From assembly GCA_007134805.1 (NCBI GenBank), contig SLKB01000256.1, positions 1 through 9,264 of the forward strand: DNA of 9,264 bases, given 5' to 3'. Numbering within the stretch: the stretch's first letter is position 1; every line of letters starts with the position of its first letter. Below, piece after piece: positions 1 through 6,819 of the stretch. Origin of the DNA: Paracoccaceae bacterium (GTDB taxonomy: Bacteria; Pseudomonadota; Alphaproteobacteria; Rhodobacterales; Rhodobacteraceae). Made by a program: the position numbers and the translations under genes. Below the pieces are notes generated by a model. It was not told the DNA's origin. It was given only the letters and a program-made list of their open reading frames with translations, and made no database searches.

Positions 1-258
1 CACGTGTTGCGCAATTCGATGATCCCGGTCGTCACGGTCATCGCCATCGGCATCCCCACCGTGTTCACCGGCGCGATCATCACCGAACAGATCTTCCGCG
101 TGAACGGGCTGGGCGATGCGCTGATCCGCGCGATCTATGTCAGCGACTGGCCGATGGTGCAGACGATCACCTTCATCTTCGCGATCCTGATCGTGCTCTT
201 CAACCTGATCGCCGATGTGCTCTACGGCATCCTTGACCCGAGGATCCGCTATGACTGA
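1..258 (+). CDS. DppB/OppB-type ABC transporter permease, C-terminal fragment (5' end outside window)
   Basis: This is the last 85 codons of an inner-membrane permease of the peptide/nickel ABC importer family. The reading frame is open from base 1, so the GTG at base 4 is an internal codon and not the start. The visible part begins with the family-typical LRNSMIPVVT stretch, directly after where the EAA loop that contacts the ATPase would end. Two hydrophobic segments follow, at about residues 8-28 and 52-75 of the fragment. It ends with the DPRIRYD tail common in this family. The stop overlaps the next permease gene by 8 nt, and the GAGGA at 240-244 inside this gene serves as that gene's ribosome binding site, so the two are translationally coupled. 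DppB-like subunits pair with a DppC-like subunit to form the membrane channel. The substrate cannot be told from this fragment. Confidence 0.93.
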   Translation, partial: HVLRNSMIPVVTVIAIGIPTVFTGAIITEQIFRVNGLGDALIRAIYVSDWPMVQTITFIFAILIVLFNLIADVLYGILDPRIRYD

Positions 259-1180
259 CGCCGCCAAACCCGTCCCCTTCACCCCGGACGAGGCGTTTCG
301 GCCGCCGCGCAACCAGTGGTGGGATGTCTGGGACCAGTTCAAAAACCATCGCGGCGCGCTTGCGGGGCTTACTGTCTTTCTGCTGATCATCCTCTTTGTC
401 GCTGTTGGCCCCTGGATCTGGCAGGTCGATCCCGGCCAGATCAACATCCGCTCGCGCAATCAGGGGATGAGCTGGCAGCACCCGCTGGGCACGGACCAGC
501 TGGGCCGCGACATGCTTGCCCGGATGATCTATGGCGGGCGGATCTCGGTCGCGGTGGGGCTTGTCGCGATGCTGCTGGGGCTGGTGATCGGCACGCTGAT
601 CGGGGTACTGGCGGGGTATTTCAAACTACTCGACAGCCCGCTGATGCGACTCACCGACCTCTTCCTCGCGCTGCCGCTGCTGCCGCTTCTGCTGATCCTC
701 GTGACGCTCTTCCGCGACATGCTCGAAGCCACCTTCGGCCAGGCGTTCGGGGTCTTCGCGCTGATCGTCTTTGCCATCGCAATCACCAGCTGGATGCAGA
801 CCGCCCGGATCGTGCGCGGCGATGTGCTGGCGCTGAAGGAGCGTGAATTCGTCCTCGCCGCGCGGTCGATCGGCACGCCCTCGCTGCGGATCAACACGCG
901 CCACGTGCTGCCCAATGTGCTCTCTCCGATCATGGTCTCGGCCACGCTCGGAATCGCGACCGCGATCATCACGGAATCGGCGCTGTCCTTTCTCGGGCTC
1001 GGCTTTCCACCCGATTTCCCGACATGGGGGCGGATCCTCTACGATGGCCGCGACTGGATCGAGCAATACCCCTCGCGCGTGGTCTGGCCGGGCCTGTTCA
1101 TCTCGCTCACTGTGCTGAGCGTCAACTATATAGGGGACGGGCTGCGCGATGCGCTCGACCCGCGTATTCGTGGCCGCTGA
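251..1180 (+). CDS. DppC/OppC-type ABC transporter permease
   Basis: A 309-residue inner-membrane permease of the dipeptide/oligopeptide/nickel importer family, at full family length. A first membrane segment lies at about residues 38-57. It is followed by the hallmark HPLGTDQLGRDMLARMIYGG (residues 77-96) found in DppC/OppC proteins. More hydrophobic segments occur at about 98-122, 137-154, 166-182, 228-248 and 278-296. The EAA coupling loop that docks on the ATPase is at about 198-230, with EREFVLAARSIG and RHVLPNVLSPI. The ATG at 251 was preferred over an in-frame GTG at 215 because GAGGA (240-244) sits 6 nt upstream of it and the overlap with the upstream permease is then only 8 nt. The partner permease lies directly upstream. 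No ATPase genes (DppD/DppF) follow, so these are probably upstream of the window. Dipeptide, oligopeptide, nickel, glutathione and opine transporters cannot be separated from this subunit alone. Confidence 0.95.
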   Translation: MTDAAKPVPFTPDEAFRPPRNQWWDVWDQFKNHRGALAGLTVFLLIILFVAVGPWIWQVDPGQINIRSRNQGMSWQHPLGTDQLGRDMLARMIYGGRISVAVGLVAMLLGLVIGTLIGVLAGYFKLLDSPLMRLTDLFLALPLLPLLLILVTLFRDMLEATFGQAFGVFALIVFAIAITSWMQTARIVRGDVLALKEREFVLAARSIGTPSLRINTRHVLPNVLSPIMVSATLGIATAIITESALSFLGLGFPPDFPTWGRILYDGRDWIEQYPSRVVWPGLFISLTVLSVNYIGDGLRDALDPRIRGR

Positions 1181-1225
1181 GACGCACTCGCGCCGGACGC
1201 GGCCCAGGCAGGTCAGGGTACGCGC

Positions 1226-2380
1226 ATGATAGCGCACGCCCCGCACGATCTGGACGCCCTGATCCGGCTGCGCCACGCGCTTCACATGACACCGGATCTC
1301 TCGGGGCAAGAGGCGCGCACAGTCCAGACCCTGCTCGAGGCGTTGCGCCCCACATCGCCGGACCGGATCGTCACCGGGCTGGGCGGCCACGGGCTTGCGG
1401 TCGTCTATGAGGGCGCGCGCGCCGGCCCGAGCGTGATGCTGCGCGCCGAGTTGGACGCGTTGCCGATCACAGAGGCGTCCGGGCGGCCGCACCGCTCGCG
1501 CGTCACGGGCGTGGCGCATCTGTGCGGCCATGACGGGCATATGACCGCCCTTGCCGGGGTCGGGCGCAGCCTGTCGGCGCAGCGCCCGGAGCGCGGACGC
1601 GTCATCCTGCTGTTCCAGCCGGCCGAAGAAACCGGCGCCGGCGCGCAGGCCGTGCTCGCTGATCCTGCCTTCCACGCCCTCGCCCCGGATATCGGCTTCG
1701 CGCTCCATGTCATGCCGGGGATCGCGCGCGGGGCGGTCGCGGTCGCGCCGGGGCCGGCCAGTTGCGCCTCGGTAGGATTGCGCATCGAGCTCGACGGGCG
1801 CGAGGCCCATGCCGCAACCCCCGAAACCGGCCAATCGCCCGCCCGCGCCCTGCGCGCGATCCTCACCGCGCTCGACGCGCATGCGATCCCCTCGCCGATG
1901 GGGCCCGAGTTCAAGCTCGCGACACTGTGCCATCTGCAGATGGGCGCGCCGAGCTTCGGGATCGCGCCGGGGCGGCTTGCGGCGCATGTCACCCTGCGCA
2001 GCCGCGACGATCCTGTGCTCGACGCGCTCGAGCACGAGATCATCCGCGTCACGCGCGGCGCCGCCGAGGCCCACGCCACCCGCATCGCGATCACGCGCCA
2101 CGACCCCTTTGCCGCGACAGTGAACGACCCGGGCGCTGCCCGCATCATTGCTGCGGCCTGCACTGATGTCGGGGTGCCGCTGGCCGAGTACCGCTTTCCC
2201 ATGCGCGCGTCCGAGGATTTCGGCGCCTTTGGCCAGCATATGCCGATCGCGCTCTTCTTTCTCGGGGCCGGGCGCGAGCAACCGGGTCTGCATGATCCGA
2301 ATTTCGACTTCCCCGACGCGCTGCTTGCGCCGGCCCACGCGGTCTACATGCAGATCCTCGCCCGCGCGCTCGATGCCTGA
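1226..2380 (+). CDS. M20 family (M20D-type) metal-dependent amidohydrolase/carboxypeptidase
   Basis: A 384-residue cytoplasmic zinc/manganese-type amidohydrolase related to hippurate hydrolase and plant IAA-amino acid hydrolases. These enzymes cleave an amide bond between an acyl or aminoacyl group and an amino acid. The expected metal ligands are all visible: Cys100 and His102 in HLCGHDGHM, Glu135 in FQPAEET, His161 in FALHVMP, and His356 in GLHDPNFDF. Glu134 is the likely general base. RAELDALPI (residues 73-81) is the usual family motif. The central region (about 180-295), starting around the ELDGREAHAATPETGQSP stretch, corresponds to the dimerisation/lid domain. Length is normal and there is no signal peptide. 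The start at 1226 has AGGG (1215-1218) 7 nt upstream. It lies 45 bp after the permease gene on the same strand, so co-transcription is likely. The enzyme would then act on what the transporter imports. The exact substrate is not deducible; N-acyl amino acids, N-acetylated compounds or small peptides are all possible. Confidence 0.92.
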   Translation: MIAHAPHDLDALIRLRHALHMTPDLSGQEARTVQTLLEALRPTSPDRIVTGLGGHGLAVVYEGARAGPSVMLRAELDALPITEASGRPHRSRVTGVAHLCGHDGHMTALAGVGRSLSAQRPERGRVILLFQPAEETGAGAQAVLADPAFHALAPDIGFALHVMPGIARGAVAVAPGPASCASVGLRIELDGREAHAATPETGQSPARALRAILTALDAHAIPSPMGPEFKLATLCHLQMGAPSFGIAPGRLAAHVTLRSRDDPVLDALEHEIIRVTRGAAEAHATRIAITRHDPFAATVNDPGAARIIAAACTDVGVPLAEYRFPMRASEDFGAFGQHMPIALFFLGAGREQPGLHDPNFDFPDALLAPAHAVYMQILARALDA

Positions 2381-2398
2381 GCGCCGGGGAGCGCGGTG
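2381..2398. other. 18-bp convergent gap between two operons
   Basis: Only 18 bp separate the amidohydrolase stop codon (plus strand) from the HlyD-family stop codon (minus strand). I see no stem with a T-run here. Any rho-independent terminators would have to lie inside the opposing genes, or termination is rho-dependent. Transcripts from the two operons may overlap at their 3' ends. Confidence 0.6.
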
Positions 2399-3718
2399 TC
2401 AGCTTTCGCGCAGCGCGCGGCTGAAATACGCAGTGAGCGGGCTTGTCAGGTAGCTGATCGGCCGTTGCGCACCAGTCTCGAAAAACAGCTCGACCTGCAT
2501 GCCCGGGCGCAGGATCGCCGCGCCGATCCGATCCAGCGTATCGGCAGCAAGCCTCAGGTCGACCCGGTAATACTGCTGCCCTGATCCTGGCTCGTCGAAC
2601 GTATCGGCAGAAATCTTCTCGACCGCTGCTTCAAGCTGTGGCAGATCGCGCATGTTGAGCCCAGTGAACGCGACGACAGCGCTCTGGCCCGGAAACACCT
2701 GATCGATATCGGCGGGCGCTAGGCGCGCGCGGACCATGAGCGGGCGGTCGCTGGGCACGATCCGGGCGGCGGGCTCTGCGCTGCGCAGGACCGCGCGTGG
2801 GGTCGTGACCTGCAGCCCATGCACAATGCCAGCAACCGGGGCACGCAGGTCAAGCCTGTCGAGAGCCTCGGCGCGCGCGTGATAGGCCTCGGTCAACTCG
2901 ACCAGCCGCAACGAGATGTCGCGCAATTCGCGCTCGGCCCCTTCGCGCGCCTGCGCATCGATCGAGAGCGCCTGCTGGCTGATCTCGGATCTGCGCTCGG
3001 CCGCTGCGGCGCGTTCGGCCACAAGCTCGCCGCGCCGCCCATCCAGCCGCGCCATCTCGCGCTCGAGCGCGATCACCCGGGCGACTTGCGCAAGCCCGCG
3101 ATCCAGAAGCTGGCTTTGCGCATTGTAGTCGCGCGCGATCAGATCGAGTTCGCGGTCAAGCGCGGCCAGTTGCGCCTCGATCCCCTCGATCTGCGTGTCA
3201 ATTTGCGCGCGCCGATGGTCAAGCTGGCTCAGGATCCCGGCGCGGCTGTCGCGTTGTGCCAGAAAAAGCTGCGTTTGCCCGGCCATCTGGGACGCGATCT
3301 GCACCTCGCGCGCGGGCTGGTGCTGCGCGGCCTCCATCAGATGCACCGGAAAGATCACCTCGGCACGCCCGTCGCGGATCGCTTCCAGCCGCGCCGTGCG
3401 CGCGAGCAGGTCGTTGCGCTGGGCGTCGATCATCGCAAGATCGGCGCGCAGCCGGGTCCCTTCAAGCCGCATCAGGATCGCGCCCGCCTCGACCCGGTCC
3501 CCGTCGCGCACCAGGATCTCGGCCACAACGCCGCCCTCGGGATGCTGGATGATCTGCTGCTCATCGAGCACGATGATCTGGCCCGCCGCAATCACCGCGC
3601 CCGAAATCATCGTCAGGCCGGCCCAACTGCCAAAACCCGCGATCAGGCAGATGAGGCTGACGATCGCAAGACGGGCATGACGCGCGAAGCCCAGCGCAGC
3701 GGGGTCAAGTCGGCTCAT
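2399..3718 (-). CDS. HlyD-family type I secretion periplasmic adaptor (membrane fusion protein)
   Basis: A 439-residue adaptor that bridges an inner-membrane ABC exporter to a TolC-type outer membrane channel. A short cytoplasmic N-terminus precedes one membrane segment (about residues 17-37). The first half of a lipoyl/barrel-sandwich domain follows, with IQHPEGGVVAEILVRDGD at 57-74. A long helical, Glu/Arg/Gln-rich coiled coil spans about 90-285. The second lipoyl half is LDLRAPVAGIVHGL (289-302). The C-terminal beta-barrel region ends with RPGMQVELFFETG, then PISYLTSPL, typical of the PrtE/HlyD type I secretion class (compare TIGR01843). Length fits that family. Its start codon overlaps the exporter stop by 4 nt (ATGA), so translation is coupled and the two subunits are made together. 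The upstream GAGAG is only a modest ribosome binding site, consistent with coupling. No outer membrane partner is encoded in the window. Confidence 0.95.
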   Translation of the reverse strand: MSRLDPAALGFARHARLAIVSLICLIAGFGSWAGLTMISGAVIAAGQIIVLDEQQIIQHPEGGVVAEILVRDGDRVEAGAILMRLEGTRLRADLAMIDAQRNDLLARTARLEAIRDGRAEVIFPVHLMEAAQHQPAREVQIASQMAGQTQLFLAQRDSRAGILSQLDHRRAQIDTQIEGIEAQLAALDRELDLIARDYNAQSQLLDRGLAQVARVIALEREMARLDGRRGELVAERAAAAERRSEISQQALSIDAQAREGAERELRDISLRLVELTEAYHARAEALDRLDLRAPVAGIVHGLQVTTPRAVLRSAEPAARIVPSDRPLMVRARLAPADIDQVFPGQSAVVAFTGLNMRDLPQLEAAVEKISADTFDEPGSGQQYYRVDLRLAADTLDRIGAAILRPGMQVELFFETGAQRPISYLTSPLTAYFSRALRES

Positions 3719-5517
3719 GACTGGCTCTCGGCGCTGGAACTCGCCCAGGGGAAGATGATTGCGGAACCGGCGAGATCGGGGCTGCCCCGCTCGGGCGTCG
3801 TGGGCGTCTGGGCGAGCTTGCGCAGCATGGCATCAGGCGGGCCGGCAGAGGCAATGCGCCCCGCATCGAGCAACAGGATCTGATCGCAATTGGCGAGCGC
3901 CGCGGGACGATGCGCCGTGATCAGCACGGCCGCCTCGCGCGCCTTGGCCGCGCGGATCGCGGCATCCAGTGCGGCCGCGCCCGCGCCATCGAGATGCGCG
4001 TTCGGCTCGTCAAGCACCAGCAGCACCGGATCGCCAAAGAGCGCGCGCGCAAGCGCGACCCGCTGCACCTGCCCACCCGAAAGCGGGCGTCCATCCGCCT
4101 CGATCCAGGTGTCATAGCCTTCCGGCAGCGACAGGATCACCTCATGCACGCCTGCCGCCTTCGCCGCAGCGATTACCGCCGCATCCGGTGCGTCAGGGTC
4201 AAGCCGGGCGATATTGTCGCGCAGCCGGCCAGGGAAGAACACCACCCGCTGGGGCAGATACCCGATCAGACGGCCAAGCTGTGCGGGCGCGTAATGCGCA
4301 AGCCGCGCGCCGCCCAGACGGATCTCGCCGGCATCCGCGCTCAGGCCGCCGACAAGGGCCTCGACAAGCGTCGATTTGCCCGCGCCCGAGGCGCCGATGA
4401 TCCCCAGCGCCTCGCCGGGGTGCAGCGCAAGACTGACACCGCGCAGGACAGGGGGGGCGGCGGACGCACCCTCGCGCCTGTGGACGACCAGCCCGCGCAC
4501 CGACAACTCTGCCGTCGGGTGTGGCAGCTCGGTCCGCGCATGGTCATTGTCCGGCGCGGCAAGCAGCCCCTGCAGGCGCGACATCGCGGCGCGCGCGGCC
4601 TGAACCTGCGGCCACGCGCCGATCACCTGATCAAGCGGCGCAAGCGCACGCCCCAGGATGATCGACGCGGCGATCATCGCGCCGGGGCTCAGCCCGGCGC
4701 TGAGCACCAGCCACGCCCCAAGCCCGAGGATCGCCGATTGCAGGAACAGGCGCAGCGCCTTTGCGCTCGCACCGAAGCGCCCGGTGCCGTCATTGGCCGC
4801 GATCGCGAGATGCAGCGCTTCCAGGCGCTGGCGCGCCCAGCCCGCAAGCGCCGGCTCGAGCATGCCAAGCGTGCCCAGCGCCGGAGACTGCGCGACAAGC
4901 TGGCGCGCCGTCTGCTCCGAGGATGCGGCCGCGCGCGCGCCCTCGGCGATCCGGGCGCGGTTGAGGCGCATGTTCACGAGGCTCAGCATGGCCAGCACGA
5001 GCGTCGCGCCCAGGGCAAAGAGCCCCAGCAGCGGATGCAGCAGCGCAATCACGATCAGAAAGAGCGGCACCCAGGGAAAATCGAACAGCGCCATGAACAC
5101 CGGGCTTCCCGCCAGTTGCTGCAGAAGTGCGACATCCTGCGGCGCCTGCGCGGCGCCGCGCCGCGCCGCGCGCCCATTGCCAGCCGTGAGCGCGCGCCGG
5201 AACACGGCCAGATCAAGGCGCTGTTGCAGATCGGCGCCCAGCCGCGCGCCGATCCGCGCGCGCGCATGGTCCAGAAGCCCGAGCATCAGATACAGGAACG
5301 CCACCAGCCCCAAAAGCACGACCAGCGTCGCCTCGGACCGGCTGGCGAGCACGCGGTCATAGATCTGCAGCATGAAGAGCGGGCCCGTCAGCATCAGCAG
5401 ATTCGTGAAGACACTGATCGCGCCGATGCCCCAGATCACGCTCTGCGCCTTCGGCGTCAGCAGATCACGGGGGTCCGGGCGCGCCCTGTCCGGTCGGTCG
5501 GCCGCAGGCGACATCAT
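3715..5517 (-). CDS. Type I secretion system permease/ATPase (PrtD-family ABC exporter)
   Basis: A 600-residue fused membrane-plus-ATPase half transporter that powers one-step export of proteins with uncleaved C-terminal signals. The membrane domain starts at about residue 25 with the class-typical LTGPLFMLQIYDRVLASRS (43-61). Further segments lie at about 65-84, 140-180 and 256-290, and the DFPWVPLF loop is at 146-153. The nucleotide-binding domain (about 335-560) has every motif: Walker A GASGAGKST (375-383), Q-loop Gln423, signature LSGGQ (479-483), Walker B VLLVLDEP (498-505), D-loop NAHLD and switch His536. There is no N-terminal C39 peptidase or CLD domain, which places it with PrtD-like (TIGR01842) rather than HlyB-like exporters. 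The start at 5517 has GAGAGG 6 nt upstream (complement of 5524-5529). The adaptor gene overlaps its 3' end. The roughly 30-residue tail after the ATPase domain is low-complexity and Pro/Ser-rich. The exported substrate is not in the window. Confidence 0.95.
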   Translation of the reverse strand: MMSPAADRPDRARPDPRDLLTPKAQSVIWGIGAISVFTNLLMLTGPLFMLQIYDRVLASRSEATLVVLLGLVAFLYLMLGLLDHARARIGARLGADLQQRLDLAVFRRALTAGNGRAARRGAAQAPQDVALLQQLAGSPVFMALFDFPWVPLFLIVIALLHPLLGLFALGATLVLAMLSLVNMRLNRARIAEGARAAASSEQTARQLVAQSPALGTLGMLEPALAGWARQRLEALHLAIAANDGTGRFGASAKALRLFLQSAILGLGAWLVLSAGLSPGAMIAASIILGRALAPLDQVIGAWPQVQAARAAMSRLQGLLAAPDNDHARTELPHPTAELSVRGLVVHRREGASAAPPVLRGVSLALHPGEALGIIGASGAGKSTLVEALVGGLSADAGEIRLGGARLAHYAPAQLGRLIGYLPQRVVFFPGRLRDNIARLDPDAPDAAVIAAAKAAGVHEVILSLPEGYDTWIEADGRPLSGGQVQRVALARALFGDPVLLVLDEPNAHLDGAGAAALDAAIRAAKAREAAVLITAHRPAALANCDQILLLDAGRIASAGPPDAMLRKLAQTPTTPERGSPDLAGSAIIFPWASSSAESQS

Positions 5518-5565
5518 CGAAAGCCTCTCGTTGCGTCATCGGATGGGGCCAGGAGCCGGCCCGTT

Positions 5566-5597
5566 TCACACGCTGCCGCAAAAATCTTGTCGTGTGA
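5566..5597. promoter_or_regulatory. Inverted repeat upstream of the exporter gene, possible operator
   Basis: TCACACG (5566-5572) is matched by its exact reverse complement CGTGTGA (5591-5597) across an 18-bp spacer holding an A5 run. It lies in the 115-bp gap between the TPR/P-loop gene and the exporter gene, about 50 bp upstream of the exporter start. The 25-bp centre-to-centre distance is wider than usual for a single dimer operator. It could instead be an mRNA hairpin with a large loop, or chance. No regulator is encoded nearby. Confidence 0.35.
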
Positions 5598-5632
5598 TTA
5601 ATGCGGCTGCGCACGGGCCGCGTGGCTCCCGC

Positions 5633-6607
5633 TCAGGCCTGCGGGTCCGGCGGTGGCGCATGCACTGCCGCGCCGATTTCCCAGACGGGCCGGTCAGAGC
5701 GCAGGATGCGCGCCCGATAGGGCGGTGTGGCGGCACGGGCATTCCGCCTGAGCGCCGCCCGGTAGCCATGCGAGCCGACCCGATGACTGACCGAGTCGCG
5801 CTTTGAGAGCCGCGCCGCAATGACATCGTCGGGCGCGACAAGGTGGAAGACCTCCACGGCCTCGGGCGCGAAACCGGCCGCAAGCTGGCCATTGCCGCCG
5901 ATCAGAAAGGTTGCGCACCCCGTCGCGCACGCCCGCACCCTGTCGAAGCGCGCGCGATCCCAGATCCAGACCACCGGGGCTTCCGGCGCCTCCGGACAGG
6001 CGCGCGCCTTCAGGTCATGGCGAACCTCGGACGTGAATGCGCCCCGTGAGAAGAAGGCAATCTCCGTGTCGGCGTCGATCACCGGGTCGCCCAGCGCCTG
6101 CAGGAAATGCCCGAGCGTGGTCTTGCCCGTCCCGTTATTGCCCGTGATCATGTAAAGGCCCGGGCGCAGCGGCCGCACGCCCTCGCAGAGCATCCGGGTG
6201 GCGGGCGGGGGCAGATGGGCCTGCAGGATCGCCGCGGATCGCCCCAGAAGCGCCTGCGCGCCCTCCTCATCGCCAAGCTGGCGGTGACAGGCGAGCGCCC
6301 GGAGCACGGCATAGGAATGCGCCTGCCGGCCGAGCCGGTCGATGATCTCGGCCCAGCATTGCTGCCCCAGCGCGAAATCCTGTGCCAGCATCGCGGTCTC
6401 GGCCAGTTCGCGGAGCGGCTCGAGCGCGTCGGGCGCATGCGCGCGCGCAGTCAGAAGCGCTGCGATCGCGCGGCCATAGGCGCGACATTTTCGCTCCATC
6501 CGCGCGAGTGCGCGCAGCGCCTCAACCGTGCCAGAGACCTCGGCAAGCGCGTCGAAACAGATCGCTGCGGCACGGTAATCGCCCCGCGTCTCATGCGCCT
6601 CGGCCAA
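5633..6607 (-). CDS. TPR-like/P-loop kinase-like fusion protein, N-terminus unresolved
   Basis: At least 324 residues, counted from the first conventional in-frame start, a TTG at 6607. The frame stays open upstream to a stop at 6791-6793 with no ATG, GTG or TTG, and the extra sequence looks coding. The real start is therefore probably further upstream, for example near 6712 (see findings). Residues 1-140 are alanine-rich helical repeats of TPR type, for example AEAHETRGDYRAAAICFDAL. From 149 a P-loop domain begins: PGLYMITGNNGTGKTTLGHF holds Walker A (156-164, Lys162). It continues with acidic DADTE (178-182), a hydrophobic strand FLIGGNGQ (234-241) and a basic lid-like stretch, LSKRDSVSHR. 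This resembles small nucleotide, shikimate or gluconate kinase-like P-loop folds, not ABC or AAA+ ATPases, and an APS kinase signature (DGDNVR) is absent. The phosphate acceptor is unknown. It lies upstream of the exporter on the same strand and diverges from the sulfotransferase. It is probably cytoplasmic, as no signal peptide or membrane segment is seen. Confidence 0.8.
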   Translation of the reverse strand: MAEAHETRGDYRAAAICFDALAEVSGTVEALRALARMERKCRAYGRAIAALLTARAHAPDALEPLRELAETAMLAQDFALGQQCWAEIIDRLGRQAHSYAVLRALACHRQLGDEEGAQALLGRSAAILQAHLPPPATRMLCEGVRPLRPGLYMITGNNGTGKTTLGHFLQALGDPVIDADTEIAFFSRGAFTSEVRHDLKARACPEAPEAPVVWIWDRARFDRVRACATGCATFLIGGNGQLAAGFAPEAVEVFHLVAPDDVIAARLSKRDSVSHRVGSHGYRAALRRNARAATPPYRARILRSDRPVWEIGAAVHAPPPDPQA

Positions 6608-6775
6608 TGCGCGCAGGGCCTGCGGGCTCTGGCCCCGCGCCTGTTGCCGCAGCGCGCGGCAAGCCTGCCGCGCTTCCTCGCTGTCAGGCCAATAGGTGAA
6701 CGGACCGGAGATGGCGCGCCTCGTCGCTCGGGGGTCGGGGCAAGCCCGGCGCGCGCCCCGGCGCGCACAACCATA

Positions 6776-6804
6776 GCGATAATTTTTCGATCATGGGCTG
6801 TCAA
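6776..6804 (-). promoter_or_regulatory. Candidate sigma-70 promoter for the TPR/P-loop gene and perhaps the secretion genes
   Basis: Read on the minus strand, TTGACA (6804 down to 6799) matches the -35 consensus exactly. A 17-bp spacer follows, then TATCGC (6781 down to 6776), a weak -10 that keeps the first three consensus bases. The predicted transcript start near 6769 lies about 57 nt before the candidate start at 6712. Alphaproteobacterial -10 elements are often degenerate, so the strong -35 and ideal spacing carry the call. Confidence 0.5.
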
Positions 6805-6819
6805 GCTTGCCTGGGAATC

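Noticed and set aside
626..2338. A 570-codon open frame on the minus strand
   Set aside because: It lies wholly antisense to the DppC-type permease and M20 hydrolase genes, both with complete motif sets. Its translation is Arg/Gly/Ala/Asp-rich without any fold-like pattern, as expected of a shadow in GC-rich DNA.
2819..3883. A 354-codon open frame on the plus strand
   Set aside because: Antisense to the HlyD-family gene. Its heptad-like composition reflects the coiled coil coded on the other strand.
3921..4240. Runs of GCGCGC and other simple GC repeats as a possible repeat array
   Set aside because: Such runs occur throughout the coding sequence of the window and follow from Ala/Arg codons with G/C third bases; no unit is repeated regularly.
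3910..5601. A 563-codon open frame on the plus strand
   Set aside because: Antisense to the ABC exporter, which has every ATPase motif. The translation is extremely Arg/Gln/His-rich and has no membrane or domain pattern.
5598..5632. A rho-independent terminator after the TPR/P-loop gene
   Set aside because: The GC-rich stretch here does not form a continuous stem and is not followed by a T-run in the minus-strand direction.
5633..6607. APS kinase (CysC) supplying PAPS to the neighbouring sulfotransferase
   Set aside because: An attractive pairing, but the P-loop domain lacks the CysC DGDNVR motif and the following FS..DR.ENIRR pattern.
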